A DNA stretch of 64,000 nt from NCBI GenBank assembly GCA_004352715.1, contig SCFE01000076.1, positions 1,759,293 through 1,823,292 of the forward strand. Direction: 5' to 3'. The notes under the pieces were generated by a model. That model was not told where the DNA came from. It was given only the letters and a program-made list of their open reading frames with translations, and did no database searches. The stretch is from Hofstenia miamia (lineage: Eukaryota > Xenacoelomorpha > Acoela). This document shows positions 21,721-33,229 of this stretch, piece after piece (the first letter of the stretch is position 1; each line of letters begins with the position of its first letter). The translations under genes were made by a program, and so were the position numbers.

Positions 21721-22611
21721 TTTCTTTCATTTTAACGTGTTCATTTCACTTTTTGAAGTTTCTATAGAATGTTTTTGGCTTCGTGCCGGAAATTGAGAGT
21801 AAAGTTTTGTGGTCTGTCGTTTCAGTAGAACGAAAATATTGCAGAGTGCTTCTAGCATCTTGATGAGGTATGTTTAGTGAAAATTAGTAAAGTACCTGCC
21901 TGTCCCCATCTGGTATGTTTACGAGTACTTTTGAGTGATAGCTGGATCCAGGTCTGAGCGGCCATTCAAAGAGATGACATCATCATTAAATGGAGTTTAT
22001 AATTTGATCACTTTTCGTATTAATGTTTGTAAGAATAAACTTATCTCTCAGCTTACATGTAGCATTGTACAATACATATAAGCCTTAGGCCGCGCGCAAA
22101 CAATACAACTTTTAAAGCTGCGAATTCTCAAGTAGCTAGAAAAGTAAACAAATTATGAAAATCATTTGCGCGCAAACGAAGCAATTTTTGGTTAAAACTT
22201 CTCATATTATGAGAGCATGCAAACTCAAGTGACATGATTGCTATATCCCATTGTGGTTATTAATCAAGATAAAAACACAGTTTAAGTAAAAAAAAATATA
22301 GTATTAATTTCTGAATATCGTTTAAACAATTGCATTTACATGATGCCATATATTTATATTGATTGTGAAATTACAAACTGCTATTTTCCAGGTCCGCTTA
22401 CTAAGAACATTTGCACTATTAAAAATATAGAATTATAATCAACATCAATGTCTACAGTATATATATATATATTTAAGCAAACTTCCACTATTATATTGAA
22501 AAATCGAAATGTCATTTATTCTATAGCCATAATGCAAAAAAAAAGTTTAATAATATTTATTTGAATAAATATCAAATTGCAAACAACAACTAAACATTCT
22601 TTTGCAATATA
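21721..22611. other. Unassigned region
   Basis: No gene recognised. A GCGCGCAAAC motif occurs twice (about 22090 and 22180) in inverted-looking context, possibly a small element. A short (TA)n lies at 22458-22472. Confidence 0.35.
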
Positions 22612-23520
22612 TGTCTGTTCAGAAAGTTTTTGACAGTATACTTTTTTACTTTTCTCGGCAACTAAAATTGATAGAGATCTAAAACTTTCAGTAAATATTC
22701 CCTATATATATGAATGAAAGTAGTGGACACGAGATTAAAAAACATAACTCGTGACAATTTCTTTTACTTGATTGATTTTTGCATGGATCTCTCGAAAGAC
22801 AAAACTCGTACAAGAATTTTTTACTGTTTGATGCATGGGCTTTCTCCAGCTGCTTGTGAGTCTGAAATCAATAACACGCTTGGAAAAGCCCTATTAGTAT
22901 CAATACAGTTAAATGATGGATGAACAGCTTTCCAGATGGTAATTTTGATACAGAAGACAAGGAGAGATCATGACGCTCAAGCGTCGACATTGAAGATGAA
23001 ATCCAACAGTTGCTGCATGATAACAAGCACATTACAATGAGAGACATTGCCCAAGAACTAGGTATTTCAAATATTACATCTCACAGCCACTTGGTGAAGA
23101 AAACAGTATTTAATTAATGTCAGGGTGTCTCATTTCCTGCAATCTCAGCACAAACAGAAGCGAGTGGAAATTTGTCAGCAGCTTTTGCAGATGCTACATA
23201 GGAACAACTTCTTGCGACAAATTGTTACTTGTGACGAGGTATGGATCTATTGGGAGAATGAAGGACGGGGTGGTCTGAACTGGTCATGGAGAGGCGAAGG
23301 TGATACTCCTGCAACAATGCCATTTAGGAACAAGATGACTACTAAGAAGCACCTGGCTTCAGTGACGCAAAGGGCATCCTCCTTGTTGAAGTGCTCCTTC
23401 CAAACCAAAGTATTAATAGTCAGACATACTGCGAGCAATTGGATAGACTGAAAGATGCCATCATTGAAAAGAGACGCCATTTAGTTGGCCTCAACAGATC
23501 GATGAATAATATATATTACT
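22612..23520 (+). pseudogene. mariner-like transposase relic
   Basis: Broken frames in order give a mariner transposase. The N-terminal helix-turn-helix part is seen as NFFYLIDFCMDLSKDKTRTR and, after a frame change, the GNFDTEDKERS linker followed by ITMRDIAQELGIS. The DDE core starts at 23125: SHFLQSQHKQKRVEICQQLL, then IVTCDEVWIYWENE with the first catalytic Asp, then LNWSWRGEGDTPATMPF. A frame change near 23365 leads to NQSINSQTYCEQLDRLKDAI. The C-terminal part with the last two acidic residues is missing. Mariner moves by cut-and-paste into TA. I could not define terminal repeats. This copy is an old fragment. Confidence 0.85.
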
Positions 23521-23755
23521 TACACAAAACATTTAAAAAGCATCGGTAATTATAATATTTGATTATTTGCATAGTGATACAAGCAGACGACTTTTTGCCA
23601 TTTTTACTACTGCTTTTATTCATGTTAATATGTTTTGTAGATATGTTATCCATTATAAAATTCGCCTTGAAAGTTCCCGTTTAGTAGTAGTTTTCAATGG
23701 TTTCTTTCACAGTACATTGCTTTCCTTTAACTCTGTCTAAAAACTATTTTGTTTT
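23521..23755. other. Short unassigned spacer
   Basis: AT-rich, nothing recognised. Confidence 0.4.
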
Positions 23756-23763
23756 CTCTTATC

Positions 23764-23966
23764 CAATGGCGTACACAAAGGTAGTTATGGTTGAATTTCC
23801 CCACTTCAATTTTCAAAACTGGTTTTGATTTGTTAAATTAAAAAAATGTTTGGTAAAAGCATTTTAAAAAATTTAAAAACTATGTTAGGAAATGCATTTT
23901 TAGATTCTATTTTTTCAATGTTTTCGCATGATCAAAACCTTCAAAAAAACCCAGTGTACGCTCCTG
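23764..23966. mobile_element. Short hAT-type MITE, 203 bp
   Basis: Starts CAATGGCGTACAC and ends (reverse strand) CAGGAGCGTACAC. It is flanked by CTCTTATC (23756-23763) and CTCTTATA (23967-23974), seven of eight bases identical, as expected of an aged 8-bp hAT duplication. The inside shares GCATTTTTAGATTCTATTTT with the hAT-type elements at 40747-42475 and 47440-47609, so it is a deletion derivative of the same family. Confidence 0.8.
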
Positions 23967-23974
23967 CTCTTATA

Positions 23975-26540
23975 TGCAATGTCAGAGCCTATCTGCGAAT
24001 TTTTATCTATTCAATCCAAGGACTAAGTAAGAAGATATCGAATTTTTCATTTTTTCTTCAATTTTTATTTTTTGTAGTTATAAAGTCTGAGGCAAAACAG
24101 AAATGAAACTGAAGAACATAACACTGAAAAAGAAGCTGAAACCTATATTGCAGGTGGCTTTCAGACCATGTTATATTGCCTAATATCTTGAATGCATATA
24201 ATTCTCTATTTATCAATAACTACACAGTCATAACTCATGGTTGAAATATTAATTTTAGTTGATATTTGAACAGGATATTGCTGAACAATTATTCTATAAG
24301 CTAACAAAAAGAAAATATCCAATATTTGTTTATTTCAATTGTTGTATGACTTCTTGCATATTAATGAGGTAAATCTGTCGGCCAATATGCTAATTTATAC
24401 AAATGACCAAATAGATTTAATTAACTCTTATATCGTTGCATAGAGTATTGAATTATCGAAAATACATGTAGAATTTGCATATACATCTTCTTTATTTGTA
24501 TATATATTATTTTAAACATAGTTTTATTACAACCCTTAAATCATTACCATGGCAACCAAAAGGAAAAATTGTTTTTGCACACAACTTCGTCAATTTGCAA
24601 AGCTTAATATCATATAGGACTTGCATTAGGAAGGAAACTTGTAAAATTTGAATTTCAAACTTTTCTAAGGTTACCCTCATAAATAAAAACAAGTAATTCA
24701 TCTGTTACAAAATACTAAATTCTAATTGGATAGACTAATGTTAACCTAATTGCAATTCCATACTGTAAGTTATTGTAAATTATTCGTTTTTGCCATTAAC
24801 ATCATGTAAAAAAGGAAACAGCAATGCTTCATTCTTTTTGTAATATTAAATCAACTGTGAGACATCTAGCGATCAAATTCTATATTCAACTGCTTTTCAT
24901 TTACTTTTATTTCAATGAATAAGAAAATATTCGCCTTGGTCGTTTTCTTAACGATAGTATCTATATTTCGAATTTTCCGTAATAATGGAGCTCAAACAAA
25001 GTAAGCTTTTTAAAGTTACGGTTACTCAAAATTTTTAATCAATATGTGATGCCAGCAACCGTTGCTCAACGTAAAGACTTCTTGGGTAGTCTTAAAATTT
25101 GTGCCAATATGTTTTCAAAAGTTTCCATTCTCATAATTTTTATAAGTTTTAGACATTTACTTGACAAAACTTCATTTCAATTAACAAAATCTAACATTTC
25201 TAGATATTTTTAGAACATTGTCAATTATTGGCGGACAAAATATGTAGTGAGAGAAGGTCTATTTAAATTTCAAAGCCTGCATTGTTGTAGAAATTTGAAG
25301 AGTTCAATATTAAGTTTCCAATAGTTCTTGAGCAATCCATCTGTATTTATATTCTTTACTAGCAATACTGCTTTTAACAAATTTGCTAAAATATATTTCA
25401 GAAGTTGGCGGAATTTTTTTTTCAAAATATTTTAATGTAATTGCAGAAATTCATCAAGAATCATTTATGTCACTCAAATTCCTGAAGCAAAGTTGCAATT
25501 AGATATGCCTACTCAACATCTATTTGTGGTCCCGTGCTGAGATTAAATTCCGCACTATGAAACATATTGAAAACCGAGTGGTACCCATACTGCTAACGTT
25601 CGGCGCTTTGTTTATGAACTGGAGAATGGCAATACTGTCTTTCTCATTTAACTAATCGTAAATCCTCCAAGGATTTAAAGTGTATCTTCATTAAAATTCC
25701 GCTCAAATTCCTTAACATGTGATTCATTAACTGCGCTTCTGTGCATGTCCTAGTTCCTGCATTTACTTAAGAACATGTTGCATTTGTCTACGCCTGCCTT
25801 TTTGTATTTTTCTCTTTCCATAACATAATTGTCTCAATTTTGCTTTTTTCACCGTGTAAGTTCATTGTCTAAGTATATTGTAGTACTTCTCCTCAAATAA
25901 TTTTTAGTGTTACGCAGTGCTCTTTTTAATGGGCAAATTACCCATATTTTCAGTTAAGCTGAAAAGCTAAATATTATTTCACCTAGTATTTCTTGTGGAG
26001 ATTCTTAACAACTATATGCAATTTGTAAATTTATTTGACTTCCACCTAATGAAAACTTTTTTGCAAAATAATGTTACTCTTGTATTAGAATGGTTTCCAT
26101 CTTACTACATGTAGTCCATATAATTTTTACTTATTGCTCGTAGTGTATCGACTACTGATGAGACATTTACAAGTCCATTATATTTCTATATTGTAGTGTT
26201 CTCTCAACTTACAATACTAGTTAATTTCATCTTTCTCTATATTTTCAACATCTCTAACTTGACTATTGCTATGTCTATGAATGATGCAAATTTTCCGCAC
26301 TAGCTATTGACAATATTTCAGGCATCCTTGCCAAAATTTAATTTCCTTTGGAATTGTGAGGTCATATAGTATCACCCTTTCGAAGTGTCTGTTACTACAT
26401 TTTACTTATGCACCAGCAACTGATTGTGACAGTCCAACTTTGTTAATCTGGACGTTTGTCCCTCACCCGGCCATTAAATAGTCTATTGTGTCCAATGCTT
26501 CTTCAATAATTCTGCTTAAATATGCTTTGTTACTAAAGTT
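23975..26540. other. Unassigned AT-rich region
   Basis: About 2.6 kb with only short, unconvincing frames. I see no gene, RNA or transposon boundary I can support. Some of the sequence just before 26540 may be the decayed 3' part of the neighbouring LINE on the minus strand. Confidence 0.5.
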
Positions 26541-26623
26541 ATTGTGATTGTCAATTCCATTATCAGTTTTTCTGTTCCTTTCCTCAGGGCTGCATTTTTT
26601 GAGCTATTTGTTCCGTTTTTCTG

Positions 26624-27886
26624 TCACCCATGTACCTTATCTCTGCCTGGCGCCTTCCAGTTCTTCATCTTCTTTAGAGCCTCCTTCAGCCTTGCAGTTG
26701 TGATTGCTTCTTCTTCTTGCCTGAATTCCTTCTGCATCTGCTCGCTCTCTATTTTGGTCCCGCACTTCCCCATATATTCTCCCAGAACCTTACTGCATCT
26801 TCGCCTGCTCNTGAACTTCTTCAGCCAATACCCATGTACCTCATCTCTGCCTGGCGCCTTCCAGTTCTTCATCTTCTTTAGAGCCTCCTTCAGCCTTGCA
26901 GTTGTGATTGCTTCTTCTTCTTGCCTGAATTCCTTCTGCATCTGCTCGCTCTCTATTTTGGTCCCGCACTTCCCCATATATTCTCCCAGAACCTTACTGC
27001 GTCCTCACCTGCTCTAGCCTTTTCCCCTGCATCTAGTTCTTTGTAGAATCTTCCTTCTTGGGTCTCAAACTTCATATTGTCTCTTGCTTGCTTTGCCATT
27101 ACCCAATACTTTCTCAGTTTTTCAGCTTCTGCAACTAATCTCTGCTTAATCTCTTCTCTTTCAGTTTCTATAGTCTTGCCCCTACCTACCCTGCACCTGT
27201 CCTGCACTGCCTTACTTGCCCTATTTGCTGCCTAATCATTGCCACTTTATTCTCAATTCTCCTCTCCCTTATCTTTATGTCGTCTTTTCTTCTTCAGCAC
27301 CTCCCATGCACCTGTTTACCTCTGTTACACTCTTAGCATCTATCCTTTCTAATACTTTGATAACCTTTTCTATCTCTGCTGCTAACTTGCTTCTCTTAAT
27401 GCCTCTTGGTACTGGCAACCTACTTTAGTCTTCTATTTCTTTCTTCATCCTGTCCTTGATTGCTGTCCCTGTTTCTACATCCACGGTTTCTGCTGTTTCT
27501 ACCACTACTACATCTGCCTCTACATTTTCTTTTTGCTTCATCTGCTCAGCTCTTCTTTTTCCCTTATTCTCATCTGTCCTTCTGTCCTGACCTCCAAGCC
27601 TCTCCTCTGTAAGTTCTAATCCTGTTTCTTCTTTTTTCCATTCTTCCAACATTCTCTTCCTATGACCCCTCTCATCAGGTCTGCTTCTTCTGTAGCACTC
27701 CAATGCTATCCTGTTCTGCTCATCTGTCCACTTGTGCCGTTTTCCATTGGTCTGTGTGGATCCTATACTGCCACTTCTCGAGTCCACACTCCCGATTGTG
27801 GAGTCCACCTGTTGACCGGAGATTCTTCGCAACCTCTGACAATTTAAGGTCTGCCGGGGACTGAGGGCCTTTTCTTTTCGTTTCAC
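26624..27886 (-). pseudogene. Non-LTR retrotransposon, 5' half
   Basis: On the minus strand 27425-27886 encodes an N-terminal region: WTDEQNRIALECYRRSRPDE, then MLEEWKKEETGLELTEERL, a pattern I know from the N-terminal part of some animal non-LTR retrotransposon proteins. 26953-27207 continues with KYWVMAKQARDNMKFETQEG. RT lead-in follows at 26624-26977: ITTARLKEALKKMKNWKAPG, then HGYWLKKF, the region just before the RT palm. The catalytic RT motifs are not found downstream, so the element is truncated. A single N at 26811 sits between two near-identical copies of about 180 bp (26628-26810 and 26832-27012), an assembly overlap. Clade not determined. Confidence 0.8.
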
Positions 27887-27898
27887 TTTAATTGAAGA

Positions 27899-27976
27899 TA
27901 AGGCCGGGGGTTGCGCTCGAACCCGGGTCCGAGCGGTCCCACTCTAGCCTTCTACCCCTTGGCCACTGGGGCCTTA
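27899..27976 (-). other. tRNA-like sequence next to the LINE 5' end
   Basis: 78 bases on the minus strand. The outer ends pair as TAAGGCC with GGCCTTA. A TGGCCAAGGGGTAGAAGG block resembles an A box and a tRNA D arm (GGCC/GGCT stem), and GGGTTCGAGC resembles a B box. The anticodon arm is poor and the T stem does not fit the usual geometry, so it is unlikely to be a working tRNA. It lies 13 bp upstream of the LINE frame, in the same direction. It may be a SINE head or a tRNA gene used as insertion target. Confidence 0.5.
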
Positions 27977-29312
27977 TTGCTGACTCATTTTATTATTATT
28001 ATTACTATTATTTGGTAATTGAATTTTCACCTCATCTTCTGAATATAAATGTTTGTGCTTTTCCATTAAGGCTTCTTTATTTTTCATATTCATCGTCTAA
28101 TATCTTAATGCTTTTTATATTTAGGGCATATCTCATTTTTTCAAAGATCAGCAAGCTCACAAATGAATTTTACTGTAAGAATTTTGTTCTAGCCTTATTA
28201 TTGTAATCTATTCATGCATATCTCAACTATACACCTCACTAACTTCCATCATACAGAAATGTAAAATGCATCAAATTCCCAAATAAGGTATGTGATATAC
28301 CGAACCTGGGTTAAATCTAGACCAAAGAACTGAACTTTTTTAAATCCTGAGCTTCTGTTAATAAGAGGTCACTGTTGTAGCTGATTTCAAAATCCAGTTT
28401 CTTAGTAAATGTATAATCTACTAAGAACCTGAAGCTCACCTCTAAGCAAACAATAGAATGGCACTTTGATATTAAAAGGCAGATTTTTATCTAAAAGTAA
28501 TCAGATTTATTTGCAGATGTAATTTTCTACGAGGAAAATGAAACACTACAAACTCAAATGCACATCTAACTCTCTGATAGGAAAAATAGTGTAATGAAAC
28601 TCTTAGTGTTCAGATTCTATCAAAAACTGTAACAATGATTATCTAGGTATATTATATTAAATCAAAAGCATGTCAAGTTTCTTAATGGGCAACTTAATAA
28701 CTAATATTTGTCATTTTACAGTTCTCCACAATAAAAACTGTAGCAAATGGTTAGCTATTTTCAATATTAGTTTTTTCTTGAGCAACAATTCCTTTACAAT
28801 TGTACCAGCAAATCACTTACGCATTGGTTAGATACGCGATTAAGATTAATGTTAATAAATGTGTTCAAGTAAGCTTCTCTCTTTTGCAATTTTTATTGTA
28901 GTATACGCTCTACCAGAGAAGTGTGGCTAAGGAAATTTGAGTAGCCATAGCCGTTTTTGCATCAATATTTCTTGGCTGCTAGATGACTCTATTTTTTTGC
29001 TGTAGCCTTACCCATCATTAATTTCCATAAATTCAAAATATATAATTCATCACTTTTTGTTGATAATCAATAATTCTTATTTAATATGTTGGGAAGCAAC
29101 AGGAAAAAATTTTTCAGTTCCTTATATTTGAAATCTTAAACATTTTTTAAAAAACTTCAAAAAAAGAAATTAATTGTAGGTAAAAAAATTTACATCAACA
29201 TGTACATGCCCCGCTAGTATGCTGTCTTCATGTAATTTTCAGTTTTCATAATTTCTTGCATGTATATTTAGACACTTACAAAGCACATTTGAATTATTCA
29301 GAAAATTCCATA

Positions 29313-29313
29313 T

Positions 29314-29338
<25 letters not shown>
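29313..29338. repeat. (TA)n microsatellite
   Basis: About 13 TA units on the left of the 117-bp segment described separately. Confidence 0.95.
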
Positions 29339-29345
<7 letters not shown>

Positions 29346-29453
29346 CTTGCAAGAACATCTCCTTCCATACCTTCAGGGGGAGACTTGATCATTCAGGATG
29401 GTGGTTCTTGCCATACCAATTCATTTACCAAATATGAGCAACTTGGCGTTCCT

Positions 29454-29455
<2 letters not shown>

Positions 29456-29486
<31 letters not shown>
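29456..29486. repeat. (TA)n microsatellite
   Basis: About 15 TA units on the right of the 117-bp segment. Confidence 0.95.
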
Positions 29487-29491
<5 letters not shown>

Positions 29492-30185
29492 TACTAAAAC
29501 TACATTATTTGTGCTTTGAAATTTTCGAATGCTTGATAATATAACTACATCATTATTCAATTCCTGTGAAATTTCCATAGAAATATGCTTTTATATTTCC
29601 ATGTTTTAGCATAAATCTGGTTGGTCTTACTCCTTACTTACTCTTAAGCTTAGGAAAACCTTAAAACGTGCATGCTGTACATGTTTTTGAAATATACAAA
29701 AGCGTATACGTTTTTATTTTTCAAATTTCAATACAATTAAAACTTGCAACTTTTCCCATATATTTCCAAGTTATATTTACCTGCGTACATTTTTAAAAAT
29801 ATCTTTGGCTTAGTTAACGATGTAAATTACAATATTTTGTATGCAAATTTTATAAGCACCCTGTCTACAAGAAAATGCATAATTAGGGTTAATTATTCTA
29901 CTTGAGAGCTTGTGACTGCTTGATTATATAAATCTTAATTATGGGGATAATATAAATTTTATTAAATCTTAATTTTGACCAAAAATCGTTATTTTCTAGC
30001 CCTACAGACGCACCAATATTCTTCAACATAGATGTTCACCATGACATTGTAGCCATCTGCAAATAGATGTTTCAATTTTCAAAGACTTCCCAATTTCTGA
30101 GTACGATTACAGAGAATTGTTTAGAAATTTTCACAAACGTTTGTAACATTAAAGCAAAACTATGCAATTTAATGGTTATGGGCTC

Positions 30186-30188
<3 letters not shown>

Positions 30189-30242
<54 letters not shown>
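30189..30242. repeat. (TA)n microsatellite
   Basis: About 27 TA units with one TTTA interruption near 30230. Confidence 0.95.
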
Positions 30243-30830
30243 GTTATCGGCATGATGGAATAATGCACTTAATCTATTGGGTACTTAAAATCATCTATCT
30301 GCACCAGCAACTAGGGGTGTTCCAACAACAATTGCACCAATTGGAGTTCGAAATTTATTGTTGTTATCGTTGTTTCAAAGGTTAAACTCATTTATTCTCA
30401 CAAGACCATTGCTACTCGTCGCTTAGTAGACGCACAGATATAATTTCAAATTGCTAGCGCCACTCAACATTCAAAATTCGCATTAATACGGTGAAAATTC
30501 TAGTATTATGCATTTATTTGTAATCTCAAAAAAATTGAACCGTTTTGAAAAAACTTCATGAAGAAGTAAAGAAAAAGAAAAAATCTAGAGATTTTTTTCA
30601 AGCCTTCATGCAAGATTACCGATAGAAACAAATTCGAAATTGCTCTAGTGAAGTACAAAAAGAAGGTGGAACTTAAGAAAATGGTTAAGAAAGCCTTAAC
30701 ATGACCTCTTCTAAACTTTATGAGGCTAGGACATGAAAAGTTAAAGTATGTATGTTATAATGATGAAGACCTTGCCCCGATGGATCATTTCATATCAACC
30801 TCGACTCTACTCGATACCTACATCAGTGTA

Positions 30831-31338
30831 TTGACAAGCGCAATCGTAAACGGCATAAGCGGCGTAAAAAATAATAATGCCCAAGCGGCGATAAACTAAG
30901 TTAAAAAGCACCGCTTATGGATAATAATCAAGATTGCGTGTGAAAGCAATTGAGTTAAACTAAATTTTATAAAAAACGAACGCATTAGACGTGTTATTAA
31001 TGTTATAATGTAAAGTAAATAGTTATAAGCAGTACGAAAAATTTCATTTGTTCTTTTTATATAGATGGTTTAATAAGAAATTTTACTATTTTAGTAATCT
31101 CAAAATTAATCAATTTTTTTAAAATGAATCTAACCTAGTATTTGTATTCTGCGGCCACGGCTAACGGCCGGCTGCGTCAAATATTTTGTTTCATGACCAA
31201 AATACCGCCTAAAATTCATATGTGAATTGCAATTGGTTACACCGTTGTTTCAGTTTAGAAGTCTAATCATAAGAGTGATGATATTGTATATGTATGTATA
31301 TGACTATCACAAATATATTTTAGTTTATATATGTATGC
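30831..31338. other. Unassigned region with AAGCGGCG motifs
   Basis: Around 30838-30920 AAGCGGCG and CACCGCTTATG recur in both orientations. Related AAGCGGTGATAAG and GATAAGC words recur at 32130-32225. They may be the two ends of one decayed element spanning about 1.4 kb. No gene. Confidence 0.3.
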
Positions 31339-31342
31339 TTAA

Positions 31343-31561
31343 GGCCACGGTTAGACTAGGTGATTGGTTAAAAGTGATCTGTCACTTTTGAAAGCGTTGC
31401 ACGTCTAACCACCCTAGATAATTAGCGATGTGACCGTCACAAGGGAATCGAACGCGCACGATTTCTTCGTGATCGTCACATCTCTAATTATCTCGGGTGG
31501 TTAGACGTGCGATTCACTCAAAATGTGATCACTTTTGAGCAAATCACTAGTCTAACCTAAG
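31343..31561. mobile_element. Foldback MITE
   Basis: 219 bp that fold back on themselves. The left arm starts GGCCACGGTTAGACTAGGTG; the right end on the other strand reads CTTAGGTTAGACTAGTGATT. Inner arms pair CACGTCTAACCACC with GGTGGTTAGACGTG, and the GTGACCGTCAC region pairs with GTGATCGTCAC. TTAA precedes the left end. Relatives lie at 34078-34212 (with an assembly duplicate at 35092-35226) and 45139-45248. No coding capacity. Confidence 0.8.
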
Positions 31562-33221
31562 AAGTGCACAAAATGCATTGCAATATTGAGAATACAGGAA
31601 CGTAATGAGAAATTGTATTAATATTTATTTAACAGTACTCAAAACTAGTGAAGTGTACAAATATTAAAACTAAGATTGATTAGTGACAACGCCCAAAATA
31701 AGGTTGATTGGAGGCGTCATTTCGAGAAAAGGACTTACTCATCACTCCACACGGTAGATCAAAACGTTGATGAATTATTAATTAATCAGTAATTAACTTT
31801 TCTAAATTGTGAAATTATGTTTCTGACCATATCTTGAATGTGCATCAGTATCAGAGGAGTAGCCAGTCTTGCAATTTTGAGGGCCAAAAAATATATAGCA
31901 AATTTATTGCAATGTTCTAATAAGATACTTGCTATTCTCTTTGAGGAGAAGAGATCTGGTTTCAATTTGGGGTGCGGCATAGCTCCCCATCCCCACCCCA
32001 CCCCCTCCTCTATAGCCAGGCCATTGATCAGTATTTTTTGCTGTTCTCGCAATGTAGGCCTATATAGATATTCTTCTATTCTATTCTCTTCTAAATAAGT
32101 GAAATTGAAGAAAATAAACACATATTTCATAAGCCCTATAAGCGGAAGCATATTAGCGCAAGCGGTGATAAGTGAAGCTTGAAAAGGCGAAAGCGATGAT
32201 AAGCAAAAATTTATTAAGCGATCAATTCACTGACCTAGATACAGTTTAAGAGGTAATTATTATTGAATGGTAGTTTAAATAACCTTCACACATTAAAGTT
32301 TTAAACAACGAGATCAAAGTTTTCACGGCTGGGATGTATACGAGATGCAGTAAGCAGTGAAGTGGAATGGAGATGCTTTTTTATCAAAAATGCATAAATT
32401 TTATTTTCGCAGACCGATCGTTCATTGGATAAGGTTGCCATTTCCATCTAAAATCGCAGAACGCTTTCTCAATGTGGCATGCGTCTTTTGGACTAGACTT
32501 GCCAACGAATCGCAATGTTTAACCTCGGCTCAATTCTTCCAATTATTTAAAAAGACTTTTAAAATATGATTATAAAAAATGGTATATAGTGAATGAAAAA
32601 ATAAGAAAAACGTGCATAAAAATATTTAAGAGTAGAACTATCGATTTGTTGCGCTCGTTGTATATCAAATGCAGTGCTCGAGCCCGCCTCGGCTCGGCTC
32701 GTTGACAGATCTGTTTTGGGCAACTAAGGAAACCTACTCATTCCAACTCATTTATTGAATCACAGACATCTCTGTCTATTAACTATTCTTTGAATGAAAA
32801 AATTGTTAACGACCTTTTGTAGTTTTCAGTTTTTTTCAATTATAAGTTACAATTATTATTTTTTAAATAAAAATTTACAATTATTGTTTTTTTAATCAAA
32901 CTATACAATTATTGCTTTTTCTTTGACAGTAATTTAAATTGTTTTAATTATTTTAATTTGTCTACATGTATTTGTTATTGAAAATTGTTAGCTTGCTTAT
33001 TGTATATATGTTGTTCAATTTTGTCAATATGTGTATTTATATATGTTTGTAAATATTTTACATATGTAGTTTTTGCAGACTGTCAGTGTATGCAGCAAAT
33101 GTATCGGCATTGAGTCAACCAAATAAAGCTATTGAAGACTTAATTGCAATAATTGTGGTTGCATTGTCCTGGGGTATCAATTATTCTGGAGAACCTAACA
33201 ATACTATTACAATACAATATT
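31562..33221. other. Unassigned region
   Basis: Short frames only. 31975-32010 has a small C-rich tract (CCCCATCCCCACCCCACC). 32360-32560 gives a short frame that I do not recognise. No gene supported. Confidence 0.4.
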
Positions 33222-33229
33222 GAAAACAG

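Larger units (their letters stand above)
27977..30830. other. Unassigned AT-rich region with (TA)n runs
   Basis: No gene seen. (TA)n runs at 29313-29338, 29456-29486 and 30189-30242. The first two enclose a 117-bp GC-richer segment (29339-29455). Confidence 0.5.

Noticed and set aside
26544-27017. 157-codon plus-strand frame with internal repeat
   Set aside because: Antisense to the LINE, and its internal repeat comes from the assembly overlap at the N at 26811.
27216-27847. Plus-strand frames opposite the LINE
   Set aside because: Antisense shadows of the minus-strand LINE protein.
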